Of a stretch of 64,000 nucleotides of DNA, positions 37,216 through 50,600 are shown piece after piece (the stretch's first letter is position 1; every line of letters starts with the position of its first letter). The notes beneath the pieces are model-generated. The model was not told the DNA's origin and did not search any database. It was given only the letters and a program-made list of their open reading frames with translations. The DNA comes from Pempheris klunzingeri. Its lineage: Eukaryota; Chordata; Actinopteri; Acropomatiformes; Pempheridae. The stretch spans positions 11,156,001 to 11,220,000 of the forward strand of contig NC_092022.1 of assembly GCF_042242105.1 (NCBI RefSeq), given 5' to 3'. The translations under genes and the position numbers were made by a program.

Positions 37216-38825
37216 GTGAAGTTCTGTTTGTTAGTTTTCTGCTTAGATTCACAGCGACAAAAGGTTGTTTTCTGTAAATGTGCTGTATTCTTACATACCT
37301 GGAGACACGCGGCCAGTCGGTGCTTTGTAAAACGTGGTATGTTGGTCAGCGTATTTGACTAGGACAGAACAGACTGCATGTAAGACTGTGAACTGTCTGC
37401 TTTGTTCATAGTTGTCTCTACCCAGCGATCCCTCTCCCTTCAGTCAGTTGTGATGTTACCAATAACTATGGAGAGAGGAGCAAAATAACTACTTATAAGT
37501 ACTCTAGCTTCTGTGTGTGAGCATGTTTCATGTACTTTTAAGATACTAAAATTCCTCATATTTCCTCTATGCATGGATGCAGCTGCTTTAGAGGACGCTA
37601 ATCTTATGTCTTTGTGTTTTTCTAGGACTTTGAGGGCCTTAGTAGTAGTATATTATTTCATTTTAGACTGATTATAGTTTTTCTCTCCATATTTTTAAAT
37701 TTGCCTTCTTTCACTCACTAAATCAATTATTTAGTATCTAGAATTTGATTCCTAGTAATGTGGTCGAAGGCTTGGAAACTCCCTCATATTGGGAAATAAG
37801 ATTCACAGAAGATATAATTGAACGTTTATCTGAACTAAAGAATCTAACTAAATAGTTTTGAATACCCTCTGTTTAGTGCGAGGTCTGGATTTTCATTATT
37901 TCTAAAAGTCTTGCTTCAACCCAGCTTTTAAGTCGCTGTTTTTGCACTTTTGGACAGACAAAAAGTGACAGAGTAGCCTACAATTATGTTGTTATGTTAA
38001 GTTTGCTTTGAAGCTCGTTCCTTGTGAGACAATATCCATATTTCTCATAAGGAAAACATGATCGTAACTCTTTGTAAGCAGCCCTTAATTGCAAAGGGAG
38101 TGGCTGGAAGGACATGTTTATTTTTATAATGCTTACAGTCAGGATGCTATGTCGGCCCTTTGAAGGTGACCATAAGTAACTTACTCAGAGTAATGTTGTG
38201 AACTTGGACCAGAGCTGTTTTACATTAACTTACAATTTAAAATCAAGTGCTTCATCTCTTATAGGACCAGGGCCGGGGTAACCCGCTGTAGGGCCCCGGG
38301 GCACTAAAGGTTCAGCCAGCACTGTGCATCGTATATATGACATGCTGCGTTTAAGTACCCATCAGTTACTGTCAGTATTACATTACTACTGGGGCTGATT
38401 TAAGGGTTTTTATGCATAAATACTAAACATTTACTGGTCCCAGCTTCTCTGATGTGAGTATGATGCATTCCTCTGTTTTATATCACTGTAAATCATACAT
38501 CTTTATGTTTTGGAGCATTGTTTGGACAACATTAGACATCTGAAGCCATTTTCGTGAATTTGCAATAGGCATTCTTCACTATGTTCCGACCTTTTAATGC
38601 TTTAACAATGAAGAAGTATACATTCCAGTTTCATTACAGCCCCAGAAACCAACTCGCAGGCCTACTACTCCTGTGCTAACATAACAATCTGCCCCAGTTT
38701 CATTGTGTGGCAGCTTGTTTGTGCTTGTGTAAACCCAAATATGTTTAAACATGTGCAATCAAATCATAGTAGCGCACAGTGACCCTGGGACTGTTGGGGC
38801 TTCTGGGCATTTAACTAATCCACCT
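37216..38825. other. Intergenic atf7-dip2b, proximal part
   Basis: AT-rich sequence with no ORF of interest, no tRNA and no clear motif cluster. It may include longer atf7 3' ends. Confidence 0.45.
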
Positions 38826-38826
38826 T

Positions 38827-39870
38827 AAAGGTCTCATATTTTGCTCATTTTGAAATTCATACTTATATCTGAAGGTCCTACTAGTACAGGTTCACCTATT
38901 TTAATGTTCAAAAAAACATTATTTTTCTTGTACCAGACAGCCTCTTACTGAACACTTCTAAAGAAGCCGCTGCTTTGCCCTCATATTCAACATCTTCGTG
39001 TTATTGGGAGCTGGAGTTAGTGAGGAAAAAACAATGGTGGACAGCGAGATGGATTCAAGAGGTTTACAGTGGGCGAGGACCAAGCCCCCAGGAAGTGTGC
39101 CAGGCTTTGAAACCAATTTTGGATAGGGCCTGAACCATGCAATTACAACAATGGCGTCCGTCACTTGATGACACTGGGCCCAAAAAGACTTTTTCCTTAG
39201 ACTTTTATTGTGAAAGTGCTGTAAATCAGTAAATCATGAACTCCCAAGAAATTAATTATTTCATCATCAGAATTTGACCCATTTAGTCTGATAACATATT
39301 GAAAGTGTAGAGGAGCAGCAAGATTAAATTATTGTATCCCCATTTGAATTAGCAGAGGGCTAGTCGGCTCGGCACGGAACGGAGCCCCAACTCCAACGCT
39401 GTATCCAGCTCTCTATGTACGTCCATGCTTGAGCAGACCAACAGCCTCCGCCATGAATGCAAACAGAGAGCTGGATACAGAGTGAAGTAAAAACAGTTCG
39501 GCTTCCTGGGCATAAAAAGTACCTGGAGCTTCGGCATTGTTGGGCTGATGGAGAATGTGCATTAGTGTCTCGAGTCTGCTGAGTCGACTAGCCCTCCGCT
39601 ATAAAGACTGGGAATAAAGTGATTTCATCGTATGGCTCTTCTAGACTTTCCAAATGTTATCTGACTACATCTTTTTGCGTCATAGCGTCACATGACGGGC
39701 ACCACTATTCTAACTGCACTGTCTGGCCACTATGTAAAATCAGCTTCAAAACCTGGCGCACTTCCTGTGGAGGGGGGCTTGTGCTGAGGGGCTGGAGGAG
39801 GTCACATGATCACCAGCTCCCCTTGTGACATCACAAAGGGAGCTAAATGTAAACTGCCTGTTTTCGCACA
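38827..39870. mobile_element. Remnant of non-autonomous DNA transposon(s)
   Basis: The left side, AAAGGTCTCATATTTTGCTC and on through TTCAAAAAAACATTATTTTT, and the right side, CTTGTGACATCACAAAGGGA and then CTGCCTGTTTTCGCACACAC, match the ends I know from a widespread non-coding element of fish genomes. The interior includes a separate hairpin element at 39351-39600. No transposase frame survives. Confidence 0.5.
39351..39600. mobile_element. Hairpin MITE with about 24-bp terminal inverted repeats
   Basis: The left end at 39351-39374 and the reverse complement of 39577-39600 agree at 21 of 24 positions around AGAGGGCTAGTCG. Nested inside, CTGTATCCAGCTCTCT (about 39401-39416) is the inverse of AGAGAGCTGGATACAG (about 39466-39481). 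The whole 250-bp unit is palindromic in layout, as in a foldback MITE, and lies within the larger remnant at 38827-39870. Confidence 0.65.
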
Positions 39871-40077
39871 CACTTACTGACAGATGGAGCGGGAGAGAAA
39901 GAGAATGAGAAAGAGAGAGGGTGGTCTTTACTCAGAGTTTGGCGGTCTCTGAACACCCCGGGGACACGCGTGTTTGTGGGAAGGACATTTAAAAAGTGCA
40001 TTCTGCAGAAGATGGGACCTCTAAGTAAGATATGTGTGTGTTTTTGCCAGTGAGCCGCCAGAGGGAGCAACAGTGTC

Positions 40078-40121
40078 AGTGTGTGTGTGTGTGTGTGTGT
40101 CAGTGTGTGTGTGTGTGTGTG
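40078..40121 (+). repeat. TG microsatellite upstream of dip2b
   Basis: Two TG dinucleotide runs separated by one CAG interruption, about 120-80 bases before the first dip2b promoter motifs. Confidence 0.95.
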
Positions 40122-40364
40122 CTCGGATGCAGTGAATCAACCTACAGGCGAGGTAAACGCAGTCACGTGACCGCTGGCTGCCGTTGGTGAGTGTCTCCCA
40201 TCATGGCGGAGGGACCAGCCGTGCGGATGGACCGTCTCTCCCACTCCGATGCCTGTTTTGTGTCTTGAGACAGGGCGTTTAGTTTTTCTTTTGTTTTTCA
40301 CGCCGCCCCGCGACCGTCTGGTCCCCTTTTCAGCCGGACTGCTCTCGTGTTTATCGGCGAAGTC
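40122..40364 (+). promoter_or_regulatory. dip2b: dip2b promoter and 5' leader
   Basis: A CG-rich region. GTCACGTGAC at 40162-40171 is a perfect palindromic E-box of the CLEAR type bound by TFEB/TFE3/USF. ATGGCGGAG at 40203-40211 is YY1-like and is also a start codon for an upstream ORF. The main ATG follows at 40365. The TSS is not fixed by the sequence. Unlike human DIP2B, there is no CGG tract here. Confidence 0.6.
40203..40268 (+). promoter_or_regulatory. dip2b: Upstream ORF of dip2b (21 codons)
   Basis: ATG at 40203 in strong context (A at -3, G at +4) opens a 21-codon frame, MAEGPAVRMDRLSHSDACFVS, that stops at 40266-40268, about 96 nt before the dip2b ATG. It matters only if the transcript starts upstream of 40203. 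Because the ATG lies in a YY1-like element often found at transcription starts, it may be at the very 5' end or outside the mRNA. Confidence 0.4.
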
Positions 40365-40860
40365 ATGGCAGACCGCGGCATGGATTTGCCAAAAGAGGTT
40401 AGAGACCAATTGGCGGAGTTGGATCTGGAGCTGTCTGAAGGTAAAGGAGGGGAGGGCGCCGGTGGAGGGGACCAGGAGGGGGGGATGCTATGGCAGATTT
40501 TCAAGCTAGCTGTGTGTCTCAGCTGTCTGGGCTAGCCAGCATCGACTAAAGCAGCGGTTTTCCCTGCTCCTGCTCTACTTTATGATGAGCTGAATGAGAG
40601 CACGGGTCCGGTTGTGTAGCTGTGCCACCTAGTTAGCTTATTCAGTGCTAGCACAGGATGTGGACACCCGAGCTAACAGTGCATGACAAGGAGCAGCAGC
40701 AGCAGCAGCAGGAGGAGAAAGAGGAAGAGGAGAAAGGCTTTCGTCCATTTCCTCTGTCTCCTTTATCTCAGGAGGTCATTAAAAGCAAAGCATCGATTTA
40801 AGGATGTGTGTCTGTGAAAAATCTCGTTTGCTGTGTGATTGAATGTCAAAGCTATACCTC

Positions 40861-40903
<43 letters not shown>

Positions 40904-43900
40904 CTGTCTGACAGACTAGGATGGCCAGAGGCAAGGTCTGGCCATCAGGGCTTGACCCGTCTGCTGTCACCCTTGTTGTACTCCTCCATATGTTTGGGAT
41001 TTGATTCACATGTGACCACGTGGCCTCCAGTTTGACATCAGACAGGCCTTGTACTTGACATCTGTTTTCAGGTTTCAGTTGATTCAAAAAAAAAGAAAGA
41101 GAAAAAAAAAAAGATTTATTGCAGTAAAAGTGTGAGTCACCATGACTAGTGTTGAGGTGTAATGACAAAGCCTGCAGTCATCATCTGCTCCGGTGTCATA
41201 AGAAGATACAGTCTGCTATGGATGACTGTCAGTAATTACCAAATACAGCGATAAACAAGATGTGTACGCAGCCTTATACATCCGTGTAAACCTGCTATTA
41301 CAGGAATTATAGGTTTACCTGCCCGCGCTACTCATCCTGGGTTCCGCTGCCCTGTGAGGTCTGTGTCAGGTGTACACAGCTGTTTGTTCTGCTCCCGCGG
41401 ATGTTGGTGGGTGATGGCTGTGTCTATTTATTGTAGTGTGCAAGTATCTCAACCATTCATTCATCCAAAGTGTAGTGCATATCAACCCCTCCCCCAGAGC
41501 AGCTGCTAGCCCCTCTCCTGCTCCGTACACCCACTGTCACATCCCTGACAGTGTCCCCATTCCCCTGCTTCATGGCACCTGGGCTACACTATTCAAGCAT
41601 AGGTGACCGAATCCAGTCATCCATCGCATCGACCTCTCAGTGTCTACTTATCCATGGCCATTGATATTTGGTTATTTCAGTGCGTGATATGGTTTTTTGG
41701 AACTGATAACCAGTATTAGATATTTTCCCACTCATATCTGTGAATTGGACATTTTCCCCGTTGTGGGACTAATAAATGAATATCTTATCTTATCTTATAT
41801 ACAGCTGACAACAGTTTGGATCTGCATATTTGAGACTCTTCAATAAAAAATGAACATGGTGCTGTAAAAGACCTTCACAATGTAGTTCTTTTGCATTTGA
41901 TAGTTATATTAGTTGGCACAGCACAATAAAAGACCAAAATACTTATTGACAAGCTAATGACTGTTATACTGCTGATTATATTAGCGCATCCGCAGGTATT
42001 TTAAGAGCTGACTGACCTCTAAGGTTAATGTGTTCTCCAGGTGTAGATCAGCCAGTATTTAATGTTCTTTCCTGACATCTTGAAGAGTTATGTTGGTGGT
42101 TTTGGATGTTTGAGCCCATTAATTACAAAGGGTTTACACTTACACTACACACTGAGTATTTAACACTGTTATATCGTATGTGCATGTATAGATATATTTA
42201 TAGATAGATAGAGATTTGTCTGCTGTGATTCTGACATATTAATTATACATTGTTTATGCTGTGGTAACTATCCCTTTAGTGTTGCTAGGTATACTGTGGG
42301 CAATATTATGAAGCACTGATCAGAATTGTTCGCATTTTGATATGTCAGGTGTTTCATTTGTTTTATTACCCAGCAGAAGACATATATGTCTGATCATTTT
42401 ATACATGAACAAATTCTCAATTTATTTTCCATGTAACATATTCCACCACAACCTATGATATTGTAATATTGACAGAGGTTTTTATCCATGTCTCCTCACT
42501 GTTAAGTGCTTATTTCAGATTCCAGCTAGTCTTTTACTATCTACTATTGTCTTGTCCGGACTCAAAACCTGCTTGTTGTGATGGTGAAAAACATGTCATG
42601 TTAATTTCTGGTAAGTCAAATGTGACAGTGAAGTTTCAAACAGGAATTGGTCTTGTGTGTGTAGAGATGCTTGCGAGAAACGAGAGTTGGTTTCGATGAA
42701 CAAAATACATACTGATATATAAAAAAGAACAACCATCCTGGAGGCCATGTTGACTTGTGTGCGTTCCATGTATTGTGTGACAGCATAGCTGCTCATGGCA
42801 GTGTTTTTCGGATTGCAGCTCTCAAGTATTGAATGTAGAAGAATAAATGTCATCTCAACCAGCTAAAAATGTTGTGATAGCTAAAAATGTTAATGTTTGC
42901 AGTGCAAGCCAGCTAGCCCTGGGTCGTGACTGGGTACACGCGGCATGTCATCACCTTATGGGCTATTTCTCTTGAGTCCATAACAAATCCTCCTCTGAAC
43001 CAAGTGGAAATGCCTGTTCCTGCGTTGCTCGGATAAGAACACAGGCCTGCCAAATGGCCTCTTAAAAAACAACCCAGTTCTGCTAGCCCCCTGTGACCAT
43101 GGGGACACAATGAGGACCATTCAGCTGGCCTGAGCCGCAGTGGCCAGGAGCTCTGCTGCCATTTAGTCCATTCAGCTGAACCAGCCTTTGTGTGCACGTT
43201 GGAATGAGCTGCCTCCATAGGAAGAGAAGGTGGGTGGGGGGCTGGTGAGTGGTCATACTTGAGAAGATGACGTATAGTGTGTACAACTGAGGGGAGTGGT
43301 TCACCCCGCTCACCCTGCCGTCTCTCAACTGGGCCAGGGGTAAGAGGTCATGTCTGGTTCTTCCCTCACTACCTGGTTGACATCTCCCACCAACTGTCAG
43401 GCATGCTACACAGACGTCTAAAGTTGCTGACACAAGCTAAATTCCATGGAGATTAGTTGTAGCTGGGCTTCCCAGGCCTAGCTGCTGCTTTGACATTAAA
43501 ATACAACTTTAAGTGATTGGCATTTCCTCCCTGTATCTCTGGAGATGCGGTCTTGGTCTCTTGTTTGTGTTTACGATCAGTATGTGCAGACAGAGAGTCC
43601 GGATTATTGCCAGTTGCTTCCTTTCTAGGCCACTCATCCAGCTAGCATTCAGATGCAGCAGAAGCAGACTTGGCTTGTTGCTGGATTAAGAGAGAAAGCC
43701 TTCAGGAGAGGACGGCAGCACTGATATGGACCCAGTCTGTATCAGCCATCCATCCCACTGACCCTAGCAATCAGTGACAGCATTTAGAGCAAAACCTGAT
43801 GGAAGACTCCCCTCCCAACTGGAGAAGTCGTCTGTGAAAACATATCTCTTCTCTCTAGATTATTTATGAATGAGACATGCCGCAAACTGTTATTTTGTAA

Positions 43901-46900
43901 CTAGCCAGGCAAAGTGCTTACTCTGAGACAGATTACGGACACTCAACAGACATTTCCTCGAACTCAAACTCATGTGTCGCAAAGCTCTTGTTGATAAGGT
44001 GGAAAGAGGAATAAGGGCTTCTCACACTGTTGTGAAGCTGAAATCTCTACCCCAAAATTCATAATTTCACAGCTTTTGTAAACTGTTGCAACATGCTTTT
44101 TTAACAGCTTTACCAAATGCTAGTGCACTTCTCCTGGGAATAGGAGAGGGATATATGTTCAAAATATATATTGTTATGATTAAAACAGCATTATCTCTTC
44201 AATACGTTAAGACTAATAATACAGTGGGGATTTTTTGGGACGGTTGACACTGTAGAGAGACAGGAAACATGGGGAGGGAGAGAGGGGATGATGATATGCA
44301 ACAAGTGTCCCCGGCCAAAGCAAACTGGGAACAGTGCAGTCACAGACTACTCATCTACTTCCCATGAAGCTATTTACAGCTCAAAATGACATGTTTATCC
44401 ATGTTTATCCTATTTAGACCAATGGCTTTATTGTGTTTTGCTGCAACACTGTATGTTTTTAGATCTTATTCATTAGACATAGCAACAGCTGCGAACAATG
44501 TTTACTCATCACGGGGGGGTTTTGAGGCAATACGATTATGAAGATAGATGATAAGCAGTAAAATTGATTTATTGCCTAGACCTGCTCGCGAGACAACTTC
44601 AAACCTTCCACTGTAATTTCTCACCACATTTGAATTACCTTTTAAAAACGAGAGTTTCCATGTCACGTTCTAATTTTCTGCTTAGCTATTTGGGTCATAT
44701 GTGCTTCTGTTAGCGCCCAATAGGTCACAATCCAGAAAAGCAGAAATCCTCCTCCTCATAGCTTCAGAGCCAAAGCCTTAGGTCCAAGCAGATGGCTGGG
44801 CACTCTTGGCCTTGGTCCTACTTCATGTGTGTGCTTGTGTGCGTTTTCAGTATGTTTGCACATGCTTGTGTGTGTGTGCATGTGTCATAATACTGTTGTA
44901 CTGTGAATAGTTAATGATGGCAGCAGTCCCTTTTCCTCCTCCAGACCTGTTGTAGGCTGAATTATTCACATGCTCCCATTAAATACCAGGACACCCTCAC
45001 AGAGTGGTGTGGGTGTGGGTGGGTGTGTTGGTTTGTGTGGTTCGCGAGCGTGACTTCTTTATGCTTCACAGGTAGAAGTCGAGGCATGCATAGGAAAGCG
45101 AAGCCAACTGGACTCCTTTGACTTAGTGCCAGGAGATGTGTTGACATCCAACTCGTCAGCCCTCCATATCAGCACATCTCTGGTGTGTCAGAGTCACTTT
45201 AGTACGAAGAAGAAGATGCTGAACTTGTTTAGCGAGCTCACATGTGATGTCAAGTAGGGCTGGAAGATACGGCAGACATGAGCAATATTAGTAAGAGTTG
45301 TTTTTTCTTCTACTGATCACTTTTCTGTGTACATAGTACATACGTGTTACCAATTTTCCTATTTTTTTGTTATAGTTAGCTTGGAATGATATAGACAATA
45401 TAATTGTGTGAAATGATAACGTATTATGATTATACTGAATTATTACCCTGTGTCAGGACATGGAAGGTATAAAATAGAATTATAATGTGTGTAAGGGGCC
45501 GTTAAGGACCTCGGTCCCCTCTTATGTGGTAGTTTGTCACTGACATGGTGCTGCTCTGTGCTCCGACCTTCCTTTGGAGATAGAGAAGGTCCCCACAGTC
45601 TATGAATAAAAGTTCGCATTACATTAAGCATACATACATACAGAGGGTGTTTATGTATTTCACAGTTTGCAGAAATACAAGAGGCGAGGTGAGCCTGTTT
45701 CCTGCTTTTTGTGAACCTGTGAGTCACTGCAATTAGGTGTGTCCTCTTCTCCAGGGCACATCCATCCACCATAAAGTGAGAGAACCTGTTTTGGCCTCCT
45801 GGCTCACTGGGCTGTTTACTGAGTCAAGGCGTGATGCCACCCGTGACTCATCATAAGGGAAGACTGAATGGGGATTCTCTGCCCTCAGACCCTTTTCTCA
45901 CCCACCTTCATTCACCACTTAACCAACCTGTAATCTCAAGTGGGGCGAACCTGCCAGTGAAGCACCTCTCTGACGTTACATTGCGCAATCTTCCCTCTCG
46001 ACGCTTATGTGGCCTGGAGTCATTTAGTCGGGAGCCGAGGCTGTGACACACCAGACAATGTTGACTGATGTGATTTATACCTCGCAGGCTAACTGATGAA
46101 CTCAGTGGTAGGGAAACAGAAATCAAGTACGGCTGTGTTTTTATGGTGTTGGCTGACTGTGGAGCTGATGCCGAGCCCCTCCGATGTATCGCTAGGCTAT
46201 ATCCACTGCCCAGCGGGCCATGTGACTGTGCTAATGCTGAAGAATGCTCTTGTGAATATAAATAGACCTGGCTGGCAAGACAAATTCGCTTTCATGCCTG
46301 AGGAGGAGAAAACAAGCATCTCTTTGACACAAAAGCTCCTCCATTATTTGCAGTGGAGGCCACCCTCTCAAAGTCCCAAGGAGTCAGTCCTAATTGTGTG
46401 TATTTCTTTCACACTGAGGCTAATGTTCCTGGCTGGTAGACAGCAGCCAGTAGCAAACACTTCCACATCCAACCAACAGGCTAGTTGGCCGCTACATGTG
46501 GGTCACTGTTACGCCCATGGGTTGTGTGTGAAATACCACGGCCTGTTGGAAACTGCCCTTCTCAGTCCAATCAGCCTGCTGTCTGACCCATGGAGAAAGT
46601 TCCTATAGGTATGCTAATTGTTAAAGCATCATTCCACTGGTTTTAGATGTTCTTAACATGTTATCTACAAATTGTGTGCATATTTTTGCTGACCAAAAGA
46701 TGCTTAGTTTTTTTCCAACCATGCAAGCAGCCATTGGCACGTCATACCAATATACTTTGTTTGCTGTCAAAGTCGTGTTATTACTGTGTGGCGATGCAGG
46801 TGTAAGTATGAAGTGTTTCCATGCGACGACCAAATTCACATTGATCCCTTCACTTTGTACATGTTTGCTCAATCCATTGCAGACAAGTCAGTTCACTGAT

Positions 46901-47584
46901 GTCGTCTAGCAGGTTAGATGGCTAGTTAGCCGTCAGCAAAAGCAGTCAGAACAGCCCAAAAACATGCCTGTAAATGTCAAAATCTTTATTTATTTTTTTT
47001 TAGATTTGGAATGGTGAGGTCCTTTCGACACAATCTCCTGAGACTTGGAGACTAAGGGGACATTTGTGATAATAGGATCATTGTTTTCCCTCCAGTACTA
47101 AAATTATATTAATGTTGGTTAGCACTGTGGCCTCACAGCAAGAAGGTTTCAGGTTCGAATCCGTTGGCTGGCTGGCAGGTTTGTGGTTTGAACCGTGAAC
47201 GTCCCTGTGCTTGCGTGGGTTTTCTCTGGGTACTCTGGCTTCCTCCTACAGTCCAAAGACATGCCGGTTAGGTTAACTGGTTACTTGTAGATGTGAGTGT
47301 GAGCGTGAGTGGTTGTCTGTCTCTATCTGTCGGCCCTGTGATTGACTGGTGACCAGTCCAGGGCATATCCCGCCTCTCAACCAGTGTCAGCTGGGATTGG
47401 CTCCAGCCCACCAGCGACCCTTATGAATAAGCGGTATAGACAACGGATGGATAAATTTAAAAATTGACTGCAAAAAGGAATTACTTTTATAACTATAATT
47501 GAGCATTAACTGTTGAATTGACTAGCCATGTAGCCATAAACAGCAGGTTTATGGCCAGAGTATGTGGTAAATGATGTTATTAAT

Positions 47585-47633
<49 letters not shown>

Positions 47634-50600
47634 GTCACTCTGTCACTCTTCAGCTGATCATCCACAGCTGGTCACTACAGCCTTTGAACAGCATGTGGAG
47701 AACACAGGTTTTTTTTTTCTCAGCTGCTGGTCAGTTTCTATATATATGAAAGCGCAATCCTGCGTCACAGGAAGGGCTGATGGGAAACCAGAGCTCAGGG
47801 GTAAAGCAGTCCTGCTGTATATGTACAATGAAAGTTTCCAAAAGGTCAACTGCTTTCTCTGCTGGTCATTTCTCATTGGGTTGTTGTTTTTTTTTTTCTT
47901 TTGGACTCCCGCCTTGCATTTGCCAAAGGGTTATCGAAAATTCCCAGTGAGTAGAAGTCCTCAGGAAACCCCCTCAACAAGCTGATGTGTATCTTCCCTC
48001 TTTTCCCCTCAGTGCACATTGTGTAGAGTTTGGCTTTTAGTCATGGACCCCTTTAATTCAACTCCCCAGAGAAAGAGGTAAAACAAAGGCCATGAAAACA
48101 CGTCGAATGGGTGTGGTTTCAACCTCTTAATCCCTAACTGTCAATAGCACAGGCTTCCAGGCTGGAGCGGGTCCACATATTGTATGTTTAATGCCTCGAA
48201 TGGAAGCATTAAGTTATTATTTTGGCGCTCAGTAAAATCACAGCTACAACTCTGGCCATAGAAAGAGAGATTAGCTAAAATTAGTTTGCTGCCAAGCCTG
48301 ATCTGCGTTATGAGTACTGGACTAGATTTTGTAATGCTAGCATTGAATTTGACTGTGCTCAGATGATTTCTATAGCTAAAGATATGCCACATGAGTAGTG
48401 ACAGCATATGAACACAGTATTCTCACGCTCAAGCATCAGTGGGAGGCCCTCGTTTAACTGTAGGTTTGTGTCGTGCTACGCGCTCCCACAGACAGTGACG
48501 ACACGCCGATGACTGTTGTCTGTTACCAAAATCATCTGGTTGTGATTGTGAGACAGCCGCTAGAAGTTATATCCCACGATTATCCAACTGAATTTTCTCT
48601 TCAGTCTCGGACCATCACCGCAGTAGTTGGCATATACATCCGCTTTGCAGAGAGCTTCTGGAAAGATCTGTATTTGGTGGCTAAGCTCTGGCAGCGTGGT
48701 TTTCAAATGTACCTGTATTGGTGAAGATACAGGATCATACCAGTTTTCATTGTTTCACCGTCGAGTCTCTCACCTTTCCCTCTGTCACAACACTTTTCAT
48801 CGAATCCCCTACCTGCCCGTGTTGTAGTGAGAGGCTTGTTGCGAACATCGCCTCACTACCACTCTCCTGTAACCTTGCACCTTCGGTTCCACATGAAGTG
48901 AAATGTTTTCGCTGACACAATCGGTTATGTGTGTTGCAGCTTGACAGGCATTTATACAACCTTTTTTTCACCACGCTGTATTTTTTTTTATTTTCATTTT
49001 TTTACACTTCACCTCTGTGGTTGCACCTTGTTGAATGCCATCACAGATTCAGAGCTGTCATTTTCAGAGCAGCGATGGAGTCCCATCCTGATGACAGGCT
49101 GTTTAATGACTGCAATCAGCGGGCGGTGGGAGGTCAGGACCATGAGCTGTCCAGAGGGCGAACGTAAGCAATAAGGCCTGTGAGGTTTCAATGTCAGCTG
49201 TAGACTCAACACCCGGGAAGTGAGTGTTTTCTCAAAGGCCACTCATGCCTTGTTATGAGCTTATAATATTGATTTAATGCGTCAGCTGCCTGGTTAACAT
49301 TACTCCCTCTGCATTAATGTCCTCTTTTAACCCATCATCCACAAGCAATTAAGCAGAGTCCAGGAGCATCTTTTGTGCATATGTCATCTCAAGATGGAAC
49401 ATGGAGATATCGCTAATGCAGCGCTCTATTTACCTTGGAGGTGGAAAACGGGACATCACACTCGAGTTGACCGCATTATAGTACAACCAAGTCAGAAAAC
49501 CAGGTCAAGCCAGGTTAGCCCTTGTTAGATCACAGTTCATAACAAATCATGTGGTAATTTGCATGTAAAAAGACTTTAACAACGTGTCCACACATACAGG
49601 TTTGTGCAACTGATTTAATGAGACACTCAGAAATTTTAATAACCAGTATAAAACTACAGCTTTCACTACTGATGATGTGGGAAGCAGGTCTGTGTTGGTG
49701 AGGGTCTCCCAGCTTTCAGAGCCAGAAATCCAACTTTAGTCTGTGTATTTCGGACATGTGCTAAGCTCAAGTTGATTTGGCACATGCTTGGTTATATGTC
49801 GTCTTATGTACTCACTGACCACATTCGTGTGATGACTAATGACAGCAGAACTGACAGGTGATAAGTTCCGTTGATGTATAAGGCTCAGTGAACCACAGGT
49901 CAGGCCCATCTGACTCTGACCCTTCGTATCTCTTGGCTACAACACAGCCACAGTGAAAACAGACACCACTTGCTCACTTTCACTCTGGTTACCCAGCAAT
50001 GCCGAAACACCGCTCTGTCATGCAGTAAACAGGCCAGGACGCCTCTGTCTAAATAAGTCTCTGCTTTGTTTTTTTCTGTTTCTTCACAGTGGGCCGAATT
50101 AAGTCTGAGTTAACCCACTGACTTGGTTACACTGTCTTCATAGGTGAAATAAGTGAGCAAGAAGATGACAGAAGAAGTGACAAACAAACTCACATAGCTC
50201 GGTTTATGCTGTGGAATGTGCATTTTCAACAGCAGACATTTTAACTTTTTGTTTTACAACAAAGCAAGGCTTTTACTAATAGCATCAGTGGTGGCTCTGT
50301 TCTCTTCAAGTGTCCCACTAAGCTGTGACAGTTTAACAATACCAGGGGCCGGTCTCACAGAGACTGGTCTGAACTGGCAGATCAATCTTAATTTTGCTCT
50401 TAGATTAGTTTAATGCTAGTTAGATGGTTTCATAAAAATATTCACTAATAATTATATGACTCACTTTGTTATTGTGGGTATACATTTGCATAAACACTGT
50501 AAGTATAGGGAAACTACAAACCTGACTTCCTGGATTCTCTGCTAATAGCTTAGAAATCTTGTGGTAACAACAGGCCTCCAGGAAGTCATCGCACCCGGCT

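Noticed and set aside
46096-46608. 170-codon plus-strand open frame in dip2b intron 1
   Set aside because: No family pattern, no splice or promoter context; composition and length are compatible with chance.
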